From: Tissierella creatinini | Lineage (GTDB): Bacteria; Bacillota; Clostridia; Tissierellales; Tissierellaceae | DNA: 64,000 nt | Assembly (NCBI GenBank): GCA_005046945.1 | Contig: SUSS01000004.1 | Coordinates: 1 to 64,000 of the forward strand | Direction: 5' to 3' | Shown: positions 53,281-61,638 of the stretch, piece after piece | Layout of the letters: each line of letters starts with the position of its first letter | How positions within the stretch are numbered: position 1 is the stretch's first letter | Translations under genes and position numbers: made by a program | Notes under the pieces: model-generated | Seen by the model: only the letters and a program-made list of their open reading frames with translations | Databases searched by the model: none | Told to the model about the DNA's origin: nothing

Positions 53281-54555
53281 TCACCTTAATCTATAGGTAA
53301 CACTTGATCCACTACCTAGTTTTATGATTATATTTTTGTCTATAAGGGAGTTTAAGATTCTAATAGCTTTGGACTTACTGAATTTAGCTTTGTCCTCTAG
53401 TTCTGCCCTTGAAAGCTCAATTTCACCCTTAAATATATCTAAGACTATATTTTCATCTTCTGACAAGCCTATCATCTTTATATCTATAACAGGTAATATT
53501 ATCTTTATATAATTCTCACTAATCTTAAAATTGGGTTTAGCAGTACTATCGGTGTATTCCTCATTTATTCGCATTATGCCAGTACCAAATTTCTCTATAA
53601 CATCTAGTCTATAAAAAACTCCTGCAATTATTGGATTTCTTAATAATGATATATTGCTATACAAATATTCATCTTCAGAAATACCTCCCGGTAGTCCGCC
53701 TGGGGAATTTATTTCTATCTTATCTTTAAGCATAGATATTTGGATATATGAATTAATGTCCCAAACCCTATGAACTATTGCATTAGCTAAGGCTTCTCGA
53801 AATGCTTCTTTAGGGACTAACTCCTTTTTAATCCTTTTATAACCTTCTATTTCCTCATATTGGTAATACCTTTCGAAGATTTCAATTGCTTTATCATATT
53901 GGTTCAACAAAGAAACCCTATCAATAGTCTCTCTATATTGTATTTGATTTATATTTTCACCGAATCTAACTATATCAATGCCCGAAAATTTAATATCGTT
54001 TTTATCTGCTAATAATTCTGCGGCAAGATTATAATCACCTTTTTTGTCCAGTAGGTTTAATGTCTTTAATATATCAGGACTAATCTCTTCAATGCCAAGC
54101 GCTTCTTTTAGTTTCGATTCTAAGATTTTAAATTCTAGATTTTGAGTGGAAGATTGTATTTCTTCATAATTCATATTTACTCCTTTTAAAGCGAGTCTTC
54201 TTAACTCAAACCTATCAACTTCTAATGTGGAAGTATCAGATCTTTTATAGGCTCTCCCATTATAGTAGTATGGAGTATCTTTTCCTTTTTCCACAGTTAA
54301 TACCATTATGTCACCACCATCTTTCTTTTCTATATTAAGATGAAATTGTGGGACTGGATCAATAGAGTCATTAATCATATTCTCTATTCTTATACTTGCT
54401 TCCTTTATATTATCAATTCCAATTATATTACCATTATCATCGATGCCAAATATGATTTTCCCATCATTGTAGTTTGAATAAGCACTTACGGTCTTTAAGA
54501 ATGTCTTTGAAATACTTTCTTTAAATTCCAAGTTGTATTTTTCTTTTCGCTCCAT
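53281..54555 (-). CDS. AlbA_2/Schlafen-type putative DNA-binding protein
   Basis: The 424-residue protein starts with an AlbA_2 domain (NLEFKESISKTFLKTVSAYSN and IIFGIDDNGNIIGID). Then comes a GHKL-like ATP-binding region (AFREALANAIVHRVW, IEINSPGGLPGG and GTGIMRINE) and a C-terminal winged helix (LSRAELEDKAKFSKSKA). This is the COG2865 class of putative transcriptional regulators or defence-linked proteins. The ATG at 54555 follows AGGTG. The gene is a single unit between 27-bp direct repeats, with an inverted repeat over its promoter, which suggests self-regulated, possibly mobile cargo. Confidence 0.82.
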   Translation of the reverse strand: MERKEKYNLEFKESISKTFLKTVSAYSNYNDGKIIFGIDDNGNIIGIDNIKEASIRIENMINDSIDPVPQFHLNIEKKDGGDIMVLTVEKGKDTPYYYNGRAYKRSDTSTLEVDRFELRRLALKGVNMNYEEIQSSTQNLEFKILESKLKEALGIEEISPDILKTLNLLDKKGDYNLAAELLADKNDIKFSGIDIVRFGENINQIQYRETIDRVSLLNQYDKAIEIFERYYQYEEIEGYKRIKKELVPKEAFREALANAIVHRVWDINSYIQISMLKDKIEINSPGGLPGGISEDEYLYSNISLLRNPIIAGVFYRLDVIEKFGTGIMRINEEYTDSTAKPNFKISENYIKIILPVIDIKMIGLSEDENIVLDIFKGEIELSRAELEDKAKFSKSKAIRILNSLIDKNIIIKLGSGSSVTYRLR

Positions 54556-54584
54556 TTTTATCACCTACCAATATTTTCAACCAT

Positions 54585-54640
54585 ATTGTAACATATATAC
54601 ACGACAAATGCAACGATATCCCTACCGTTGCATTTGTCGT
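54585..54640 (-). promoter_or_regulatory. AlbA_2 gene promoter under a 15-bp-arm inverted repeat
   Basis: TTGCAT (54608-54613) and TACAAT (54585-54590) are 17 bp apart. Perfect arms ACGACAAATGCAACG (54601-54615) and CGTTGCATTTGTCGT (54626-54640) enclose a 10-bp centre. One arm contains the -35 hexamer, so the repeat is more likely an operator than a terminator. Confidence 0.7.
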
Positions 54641-54706
54641 TCCGTTTTGAGTCGAAAAATCTCCCCTCGTTCTAAATCGATTGACACGATAGACTTTTTA
54701 ACTTTA

Positions 54707-54733
54707 CTTTTACTCTACACCTAAAGCTTTAAA
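54707..54733. repeat. 27-bp direct repeat, right copy
   Basis: It is identical to 53237-53263. It overlaps the end of the small membrane-protein pseudogene; in another frame it continues upstream as PQEAVFKALGVE. Confidence 0.85.
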
Positions 54734-55044
54734 CACTGCCTCCTGTGGGGTTGTGGAAAGGCAACAATTGCAAACACAATTAATGAAATTATAAGTATCT
54801 TTCTATTTTTCTTTATCAAGCCGGTTACGATTCCGATTAACGATGCAATTCCACTTAAAATAATTAAAGGACCAATAAAATTTATCATAATTCCATTCTC
54901 CTTACGCATTGATTAATGCGAATTCGTGATTTCTCCAATAATCTGCGCTATACCAAAATATATTGCCAGGGCACCAATTATTAGTACCACCGCATACTTG
55001 CCGAGTTTAGTCTTAGGTAAAATGTAAAATGAGTTCTTTATAAT
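54721..55044 (-). pseudogene. Small membrane protein gene with in-frame stop and replaced 3' end
   Basis: Two consecutive pieces in the same frame encode a short two- to three-helix membrane protein. The first (ILPKTKLGKYAVVLIIGALA, stop TAA at 54913-54915) matches the KTKLGKW-type start of small Firmicute membrane proteins often near ABC transporters. The second (IGPLIILSGIASLIGIV and KKNRKILIISLIVFAIVAF) is its natural continuation. The last codons run into unrelated sequence at the direct repeat. AAAGGAG precedes the first piece but the codon there is ATT. Confidence 0.55.
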
Positions 55045-55058
55045 AAGATCACTCTCCT

Positions 55059-55190
55059 TTAAGACAATTTCTCAATAAGGAATTCACTAAAATACCAGAA
55101 GCCATCATGAAAAGCTATTCCGCAAGTCAATTGAGGCGATTCATCTCCCATAGGCGTTTTAAATTTGAATTTTTGCCATCCTCTATTTAT
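55059..55190 (-). other. Orphan coding remnant without a start
   Basis: A frame directly behind the nitroreductase-like gene reads GWQKFKFKTPMGDES and FHDGFWYFSEFLIEKLS, ending at TAA. It is rich in Trp and Phe and looks coding, but no start codon with a ribosome site is visible except an internal ATG. It may be the tail of a lost gene. I do not recognise it. Confidence 0.35.
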
Positions 55191-56472
55191 CCCCGTGCCA
55201 CTTTTCTATATGTTCAGAGTGAGTCTTCAGGTAAGCTCCCGGCTTGTAGAACTTGTCATAAAACTCCAAATCCAGATGATGCGCCTGTAGGTATGTCAAG
55301 ACATATATAGATGGCACTGTTCCCGGGAACTTGCCGAACTTGTCATACACATACTGAGCTTGCATGGCCACGCATTCAATAAAGGTTTCGTCGTGCACCT
55401 GAGCTGCGGAACGCACTTTCTTTGAATCTTTCCATGGTCCGGGAGTTTCGCCATTAAATGGCCCACCAGATCCAAACTTACGCTTGACAACTGCCTCTAC
55501 CGCAGCGCGCATATCAGGATAATGCGGCGGACAGTGTGACTCCATTACTCCTTCTAGTCCTGTTGGATTAGGGTAAGCCCAGTCCTCCTTAAAATCATAT
55601 CGGAATCCAAGACCAGGCACATTTGGGTCACCGCTGGCTCCAATAAAGCTAAAGGGACTTATTCCATCGAACATCCAACCTCCAAGTCCAATGGCGTTGA
55701 GCATTAGAGCTCCGGCATAGCAGCTGATTGAAAGCTCTGTTGTTGCTTCAGTAAGGCACAGCTGTTCAACAAACGTGAAAGGCCAAACATTATTGATATC
55801 CACTATATTACTGTATTTTTCTATTCCTGGGATAGCGCATTTATTTATGTCATCATACAGCACAAAATTGTTTTGCAGCATATAGCAAAGCCCTAGAATC
55901 ATGTGCTGCGCCACATCAGCTACCGGAATTACAAGAAGCGTGCCGGGGTGATTGACAACCCATGTGTTGTGAGCCTCGATATGGGGCGTCTCCGGAGGAA
56001 ATTTGAGTCGGCCATCCTGCAATTTTGTAATCTGCTTCTTCATTTCTTCTACCATATCTTCAAAGTTGAGCGTTCCGTCTTCGTTTCGTTCAGCAAAAGC
56101 CGGAGCATCCCGGTTATCGAGAACATATACTCCCTCGTCATCCGTGAAAAAAGTCTTGCTAGTGTGGAATCCGGCAGCCGAAGGGAAGGTTCTTCCTCCT
56201 GCTGCTCCCGCATAATTAGATAGGTGCGGGGCGTACAGCTCCGCCCGCTGGATCATGTGGTGCCAGCTTGTGTTGCCTGCGCAAGCAGCTAATACAAGCA
56301 TTTTCTCCAATTCTGTAAGCGGTTCGTGATCGTAGTTAGATTTATATGCAAATACGCCATCAGGGATTTCAGCGCCTCTGAAAAAACGCCTTGCGCGCCT
56401 TCCTAGCAAGGCCTCAACCAGGCCATATTCCATCATATCCTTATAACCTTTTGGAAGCTTTGAATCCGTCAT
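55183..56472 (-). CDS. Nitroreductase-like protein, family uncertain
   Basis: The 429-residue protein has features reminiscent of the FMN-dependent nitroreductase fold. These are an N-terminal GRRARRFFRGAEIP (RRS-R-F-like), then LTELEKMLVLAACAGNTSW, and AGALMLNAIGLGGWMFDGI in the second half. The middle and C-terminal regions are unfamiliar. No signal peptide is evident. It is divergent from an AEC permease gene, and both have clearly higher GC and different codon use than the surrounding genes, suggesting acquisition as a pair. GGAGG precedes the start. The nitroreductase link is tentative. Confidence 0.45.
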   Translation of the reverse strand: MTDSKLPKGYKDMMEYGLVEALLGRRARRFFRGAEIPDGVFAYKSNYDHEPLTELEKMLVLAACAGNTSWHHMIQRAELYAPHLSNYAGAAGGRTFPSAAGFHTSKTFFTDDEGVYVLDNRDAPAFAERNEDGTLNFEDMVEEMKKQITKLQDGRLKFPPETPHIEAHNTWVVNHPGTLLVIPVADVAQHMILGLCYMLQNNFVLYDDINKCAIPGIEKYSNIVDINNVWPFTFVEQLCLTEATTELSISCYAGALMLNAIGLGGWMFDGISPFSFIGASGDPNVPGLGFRYDFKEDWAYPNPTGLEGVMESHCPPHYPDMRAAVEAVVKRKFGSGGPFNGETPGPWKDSKKVRSAAQVHDETFIECVAMQAQYVYDKFGKFPGTVPSIYVLTYLQAHHLDLEFYDKFYKPGAYLKTHSEHIEKWHGDK

Positions 56473-56708
56473 AGGAAACCCTCCTTTTTACTATAAATGT
56501 TCAAGTCGTCATAAATCAGACATAACTGCAATAACCTTATTCCTTAATATACCCTTCAATTTCTCTCCCGTACTATTTTTAAAAAATATTTCTTAAGGCG
56601 ATGAATTTAGCATGCCTCCCAAAATATATATTGATATATTTTGGGGTATATATCCTATAGAACTCTGCTTGCGAAAATACTTGAAAGCATAGGATGGAGG
56701 TGGCTATT

Positions 56709-57665
56709 TTGAATGAGAATATTGTGATTGCCTTTAAGGTCGTTCCTGTAATACTCATAATAGCGCTTGGGATTATTTTGGAAAAGACAAAATTCATAAA
56801 CGATGGTACTGTAAAAGGAATGAAGAAAATAGTGCTGAATATTTCTTTGCCTAGCCTTTTGTTTTTGAATTTTTTAAGAGCCGACCTGAAGCCAAAGTAT
56901 CTTCTGATTTCGCTAGTCATTTTTGCCACATGCGCAATAGGACTTGCAATGGGGTTTCTATTCAAAAAGCTTCAACGTTCGACAAACCAGTTTTATCCTT
57001 CTGTCTATTCTAGTTTTGTAACCGGACTGCTCGGATATCCTCTTTTCATCTCAGTTTTCGGCTCAGAGCAGCTCTACAAGCTTGCCATACTTGATATAGG
57101 TAATCTGACATTTATTTTTACAATACTTTTGAGTTTCTTGGACAGTGTCAGCTGTGACCGCAGTGGAAGAACAAAAATTAGATTTACTGAGCAAATTAAG
57201 AAAATGGCTAAATCACCTGTAATGGTAGGCATGTTGCTTGGAATACTGATTTCAATGTCAGGTAAAGGCGCTTTTTTCGAGACCTATCCCGCAACATCAG
57301 CCATAGTGACAGCTCTGACAATGTTTGCAAATACATCGGTTCCGATAATTTTGCTTGTAATGGGATATGAGTTGCATTTTGATTTGAAAAATTTTATTGC
57401 TCCCGTGTATGCCGTGTTACTAAGAGTTATTATGATGCTGAGCTTTGCGTATTTTTTGAATACCTACATCATTGACAAGCTGCTGGGCCTGGATGAGATG
57501 TTCCAAATGGCCGTATATACTATGTTTGTGCTTCCGCCTACGTTTATTATTCCGGTGTTTATAGAGGGCGAATGCGAGGAAAAGGGCTTTATACTGAATT
57601 TCCTTTCGATACATGTGATTTTTTCAATAGCGGCATTTATAGCTATTATGACATTGGTCAGATAG
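56709..57665 (+). CDS. AEC-family (auxin efflux carrier-like) permease
   Basis: The 318-residue protein has about ten membrane helices in two groups of five separated by a cytosolic loop near residue 160 (SCDRSGRTKIRFTEQIKKM). Family features include VVPVILIIALGIILEK, NISLPSLLFLNFLR, and ANTSVPIILLVMGYEL at the second crossover. Bacterial AEC proteins transport malate or other organic acids. TTG at 56709 is taken as start because GGAGGTGG lies 5-8 bases upstream; an ATG 15 bp earlier overlaps that site. It may feed or drain the substrate of the divergent gene. Confidence 0.85.
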   Translation: MNENIVIAFKVVPVILIIALGIILEKTKFINDGTVKGMKKIVLNISLPSLLFLNFLRADLKPKYLLISLVIFATCAIGLAMGFLFKKLQRSTNQFYPSVYSSFVTGLLGYPLFISVFGSEQLYKLAILDIGNLTFIFTILLSFLDSVSCDRSGRTKIRFTEQIKKMAKSPVMVGMLLGILISMSGKGAFFETYPATSAIVTALTMFANTSVPIILLVMGYELHFDLKNFIAPVYAVLLRVIMMLSFAYFLNTYIIDKLLGLDEMFQMAVYTMFVLPPTFIIPVFIEGECEEKGFILNFLSIHVIFSIAAFIAIMTLVR

Positions 57666-57673
57666 CCTAATAT

Positions 57674-57726
57674 AAAACAGGACTGTATCCCAAACCGTCT
57701 AGCTACTTGGAAAGCAGTCCTGTTTT
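57674..57726 (+). terminator. Terminator of the AEC permease gene
   Basis: AAAACAGGACTG / CAGTCCTGTTTT with a 29-base loop and T-rich tail. Confidence 0.75.
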
Positions 57727-57816
57727 ATTATATATTCCCCTGTAGTTTCTACATATAAAAACAACATTAATATACGACTTTCAAATTTGTATATCCTTTT
57801 TTGAGGTTGCACACCC

Positions 57817-58098
57817 CTAAGCACAGCGACTTTGGGAATAATTTAATTGTATCAATTTCTGAAAGATTATATCGATTATTTTAATATCTTCCGGACTTAG
57901 TTTGCTGTATTCATTCCTGATTTTATCAAGCTCTATCCTTACTTCCTCTTCTTGCTCCGCTTCTTCAAGGTAATATTGCCATTCGGATTTCAGATTCTCC
58001 TTAGGATGACCCTCAACCCACAATCTACCAAGGGAGTTTTCCACCATATAGCGAACTATCCAATCAGGTGTGAATAATTGAGTTGCAGCCGGTATAAT
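57817..58098 (-). pseudogene. pglX: Fragment of BREX-1 adenine-specific methyltransferase PglX
   Basis: About 80 codons read [20 protein letters not shown], then [12 protein letters not shown] and [13 protein letters not shown], and [10 protein letters not shown]. This is the segment immediately upstream of methylase motif I in PglX/BrxX, where intact proteins continue into DPCMGSGH. Here the frame turns into unrelated sequence and stops, so the SAM-binding and catalytic NPPY-type motifs are gone. The upstream 200 or so codons are also missing, and the piece is joined directly to a brxB fragment. It cannot be functional. Confidence 0.85.
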
Positions 58099-58472
58099 TT
58101 AGATAGGTTAAAATTTCATTGCTTTGATTATCCTCTTCCATACGAAGCAACTCATTGACTGCCTTGGTGATCTCATGTAAGCCTTTGGTCTTTTCAAATT
58201 CTTGGCAGATTTCTAAAAAATCCTTCTTGTATCAATAAATCCATAATAATATCGTATAAATCAAAAACAACTAATTTAAAATCATGAATACTCTTATCAT
58301 ACTTTGATGCAAGATAAGCTACTCTTTCTCTCACAGCAAGTTCTTCTTCTTCTTCTGCAGAGTAATCAAATACATAATAGCCCACTTCATTGCCAAGACA
58401 TTTATTCTTCCTAAAATTTGGCTGTTTTATCTTTTCCTCCAGCTCATTTAATCTAAGGTCTAAATTCCGCAC
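58099..58472 (-). pseudogene. brxB: Truncated, frameshifted brxB (DUF1788)
   Basis: The start, RLNELEEKIKQPNFRKNKCL and then GNEVGYYVFDYSAEEEEELA, is the conserved N-terminus of BrxB, a small BREX-1 core protein. A run of six T on the coding strand (58215-58220) shifts the frame after LLIQEGF. With five T it would continue as FLEICQEFEKTKGLHEITKA to LLRMEED. Only about 120 of the usual 190-200 codons remain before the pglX junction. It begins with GTG directly after the brxA stop. Confidence 0.85.
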
Positions 58473-59069
58473 CTAATCTATCCCCCTTATAGCTTTAAGT
58501 ATATGATTTTCACCATTATCTTTAAGATAATTCTCAAGTGAAATATCTATAATCGGCGGTGTAATCCTTCTTTGTTTTTCTATTACAGTTAGAAGCCCTG
58601 CATCTGTTAAAAAATTCATATAAGTACTGCCTAGTCTTTTTAAGGTTCCATCTGTCCATTTGCTAATATCTTCGTCTTGGTCTTGTTTGTTTTTGAAGAA
58701 GATATTAATATCGCTGTCTATTAGTTCTATAGCACCCAGGAGTACCTTTTCACGGTATAGTTCATATAAAAACTCATAAAAGAGTCTATTTTTCTTTGCT
58801 ATGGCAATTATGTTGATAATCTTCTGTGTTGATAAGTCAGCATTCAAAAATATATTTATAATGCCTTCATCAAGTGCCTCAACTCGATTTTTTAAGTACC
58901 CATAAATACGTTTTGCCCTATACTCTTTCGAGATTCAAAGTAAATTATCATTTAAGCATAAATCTCTAATGACATCCCAAGATTCTCCGTCACTTTTCAA
59001 TTTTACAATCTTTTTAAATTCAATAAACCAAAAAGATTCTGATACAAGTCCTGAACTATATTTCTCCAT
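58473..59069 (-). pseudogene. brxA: brxA (DUF1819) with one premature stop
   Basis: Read through, the gene encodes 198 residues, the normal BrxA length. It begins MEKYSSGLVSESFWFIEF behind a GGAGGA ribosome site, and contains FYEFLYELYREKVLLGAIEL and KWTDGTLKRLGSTYMNFLTD, the strongly conserved BrxA core. Codon 45 is TGA (58935-58937), in the same frame, between NDNLL and ISKEYRAKRI. All other codons are sound, so this is a recent or single-hit inactivation. A TTG downstream could start a truncated product. Confidence 0.85.
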
Positions 59070-59382
59070 CAATCTTCCTCCAAAAACTTAGCCTATTAAC
59101 ATATCAGAAGAGCCACAACTTAAAATGTCTGACTAACATGACTTAAGTATATCCAAGAATTTTTAAAAGTTCAATAGAACCGTTCAATATGTAGAAAGAT
59201 ATGTCTTCATCATATATGAATTGTTTAATATCTTAAAATTACTTAAGCTCTAGCCTAAACAACAAAATTGAAAATTCTAATCCAACTTGCATGAACTATA
59301 AAATTCCTTAATTTGAATTCCCTCTTATCATTTGCTATACTCTACTGTGTGTGTCTAAAAAACAAAGAAAGGAGAAAAACAA
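59070..59382. other. Intergenic region between the BREX remnant and the ECF operon
   Basis: This AT-rich stretch holds the ECF operon promoter at its right end. I looked for a TPP-type riboswitch (CTGAGA core) and other aptamer signatures and saw none. No open frame with a ribosome site is present. Confidence 0.6.
59313..59341 (+). promoter_or_regulatory. SigA-type promoter of the ECF-DUF169 operon
   Basis: TTGAAT (59313-59318) and TATACT (59336-59341) are 17 bp apart, 42 bp before the first start codon. Confidence 0.7.
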
Positions 59383-59934
59383 ATGGAAAAAACTATGAAA
59401 AAGATGAAAAACAAAGAAATAGTAATTATTGCCATGATAGCTGCAGTTTTAGGGGTATTATTTATGTTCTTAGATACTATGTATTCAACCATTAGCATGC
59501 TACTTGGGCCAGTACTTACTAACTTAACTTTCGGTATTTATGCATTAACTGCACTTTTACCTATGGTTATAGTAAAAAAACCAGGTGCTGCACTTTTAGG
59601 AGGATTTATCGGAGCTATTGCCAACATCCTAGCCGGAAGCCCATATGGTATTAATATTGTAGTTGCAGGCCTATTACAAGGCTTAGGGTGTGAAATCGGA
59701 TTTTATTTAGGAAAATACAAGGTGAATTTAGTAACACTTATTCTATCAGGAATATTCATTACAATCTGTGTAACTACTAGAGACTACTTCATATTTGGAT
59801 TAAATGCATTGCCACCTACAGTGCTTATTTTCGTAATAATTGTAAGACTATTAAGCGCAACATTTATAGGTGGATATATTTCAAAAGCAATTGAAAAAGG
59901 ATTGCAAAAAACAGGTGTTTTACAAAACATGTAA
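59383..59934 (+). CDS. ECF transporter S component, YkoE-like
   Basis: The 183-residue protein has five to six helices and the YkoE-type features MAAVLGVLF-like N-terminal helix (MIAAVLGVLFMFLDTMYS), then GFIGAIANILAGSPYG and LLQGLGCEIGFYLGKY. YkoE proteins bind thiamin or its pyrimidine precursor in some bacteria, but no thiamin riboswitch is present here, so the ligand is open. AAAGGAG lies 8 bases before the ATG. It is followed by its own ATPase and T component. Confidence 0.85.
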   Translation: MEKTMKKMKNKEIVIIAMIAAVLGVLFMFLDTMYSTISMLLGPVLTNLTFGIYALTALLPMVIVKKPGAALLGGFIGAIANILAGSPYGINIVVAGLLQGLGCEIGFYLGKYKVNLVTLILSGIFITICVTTRDYFIFGLNALPPTVLIFVIIVRLLSATFIGGYISKAIEKGLQKTGVLQNM

Positions 59935-59945
59935 AGGTGAGCGAT

Positions 59946-61634
59946 ATGGCATTAAAAACAAAAAATTTATATTTTACTTATTTAAACCAAGAATCTCCTG
60001 TTTTGAATGATATATCTGTATCTTTTGAGGGTAATAAAATTTATTTGCTGCTCGGACCAAGTGGGGGTGGGAAGAGCAGCTTAGTAAATATTTTAGCCGG
60101 TATCATTCCCAATAATATAAAGGGAGAAACCAAAGGAAATCTTAGCTTTGATGGGAAGTCAATTTTAGAAGAAGAATCCTATGAAAGAGCTAATAAAACA
60201 GGATATATAATGCAGGATGCAGATACTCAATTTTGTACATATAAGGTTGAAGATGAATTAGTTTTTGGACTTGAAAACTTAAAGTTTTCAAAAGAAGAAA
60301 TGGAAAAAAGAATAAATTATGTGCTAGATATCCTGGGCATAGAACATCTAAGATATAGAGCATTAAATACATTATCAGGTGGACAGAAACAAAAGATTGC
60401 AATAGCAAGTGTCTTGGTTTTAGATCCTCCTATTATTATTTTTGACGAACCTACAGCAAATTTAGACCCTGTAACCTCAAAGGAAATATTCCAAATAATT
60501 AAGATGCTTAAGGAAAATTACAATAAGACGATTATAATAATTGAGCATAAGCTGGATTATTTAATCGAATATGTAGATTATATATTCGTGTTTAGTAGTA
60601 ATGGATATATAGTAAATGAAGGAACTCCTAAAAATGTTTTCGAAGATCTCATCTATAGTGAATCTTCTCCATCTTTTCATTACCCAAAAATAATTGATAT
60701 ATGGAAAAGCCTTAAACTTCCTTACAATGATATAAGCTTTGATATTAATGAAGCAGGAAAATACTTAGGGAAAAGATATAATTATATAGAGAATTCAACT
60801 GAAGAAACAGTGCAAGCTGATCAAAACAAATTTCTTTCAGTATCAAATATATCCTACAGGATTAATGACAAACAGATTATAAACGATTTGACTTTTGGTA
60901 TTAACAAAGGAGATTTCTTAGCAATTGTCGGTCCCAATGGAGCAGGAAAGTCTACTTTAGGAGGTATACTTTTAAACTTATATAAGGACTACAAGGGAGA
61001 AGTACTAATAGATGACAAGTCCATCAAATCCTATAAAAGAAGTGATTTGTGGAAAAAAGCAGGGCTAGTATTTCAAAATCCGGAATGGCAATTTGTTAGT
61101 TATAGTGTCAAAGAAGAGCTAGAATATAGCTTAAAGGATTCAAATCTTAGTAAAGAAGAGAAGGAAGAGAAAATCGATCAATGCTTAGAGAGATTTAAAT
61201 TGCTGGAATTTAAGGATTCAAATCCTTATCTTTTAAGTCAAGGGCAAAAAAGAAGACTTAGTGTAGCTACAATGCTAGTAACTGGTCAAGACCTACTAAT
61301 TTTAGACGAGCCTACCTATGGACAAGACTATGACAACCAAGTTGAGCTCCTAGAATATATGTCAGCCCTAAATTCCAATGGGATGACTATAATAATGATA
61401 ACCCACGATATGGACGCTGTAGTTAAATATTGTAACAAGGTCTTGATTTTAAAGGATGGAAGTTCAATATACTTTGGAGATAATAAGGATTTATTCAAGG
61501 ATAATTGTATTCTTAAAGAAGCAAATCTATTGAAGCCAATATATTCTGACGTTTTGGATAAGATGAACTCTAACCATACAAAAATACCAACTAATATTGA
61601 AGGCTTTATTGAAAGCTTAAAAGAAAAGGAATGA
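59946..61634 (+). CDS. Double ECF ATPase (two EcfA-type domains in one chain), YkoD-like
   Basis: The 562-residue protein contains two ABC ATPase domains. Domain 1 has GPSGGGKSS, LSGGQKQKIAIASV and IIIFDEPTANLDP; domain 2 has GPNGAGKST, LSQGQKRRLSVATM and LILDEPTYGQD. Both keep the Q-loop and H-loop residues (YIMQDAD, IIEHKL; LVFQNPEWQF, MITHDM). It energises uptake by the adjacent S and T components. ATG at 59946 is preferred since AAAGGTGAG precedes it, rather than the GTG within that site. Confidence 0.93.
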   Translation: MALKTKNLYFTYLNQESPVLNDISVSFEGNKIYLLLGPSGGGKSSLVNILAGIIPNNIKGETKGNLSFDGKSILEEESYERANKTGYIMQDADTQFCTYKVEDELVFGLENLKFSKEEMEKRINYVLDILGIEHLRYRALNTLSGGQKQKIAIASVLVLDPPIIIFDEPTANLDPVTSKEIFQIIKMLKENYNKTIIIIEHKLDYLIEYVDYIFVFSSNGYIVNEGTPKNVFEDLIYSESSPSFHYPKIIDIWKSLKLPYNDISFDINEAGKYLGKRYNYIENSTEETVQADQNKFLSVSNISYRINDKQIINDLTFGINKGDFLAIVGPNGAGKSTLGGILLNLYKDYKGEVLIDDKSIKSYKRSDLWKKAGLVFQNPEWQFVSYSVKEELEYSLKDSNLSKEEKEEKIDQCLERFKLLEFKDSNPYLLSQGQKRRLSVATMLVTGQDLLILDEPTYGQDYDNQVELLEYMSALNSNGMTIIMITHDMDAVVKYCNKVLILKDGSSIYFGDNKDLFKDNCILKEANLLKPIYSDVLDKMNSNHTKIPTNIEGFIESLKEKE

Positions 61635-61638
61635 GACT

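Noticed and set aside
54601-54640. Inverted repeat read as a terminator
   Set aside because: No T-tract follows on either strand and one arm contains the -35 of the AlbA_2 promoter, so an operator is more likely.
56579-56965. Minus-strand 128-codon frame opposite the AEC gene start
   Set aside because: It lies mostly antisense to the AEC permease gene, lacks a ribosome site and has no recognisable domain.
58473-58847. Shorter brxA starting at TTG 58847 as an intact gene
   Set aside because: The sequence upstream stays in the same frame, matches the BrxA N-terminus and has the proper ribosome site; only the TGA at codon 45 separates them.
59100-59382. Possible TPP riboswitch before the YkoE-like gene
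   Set aside because: No CTGAGA or ACCTGATC-type core is present in this leader.
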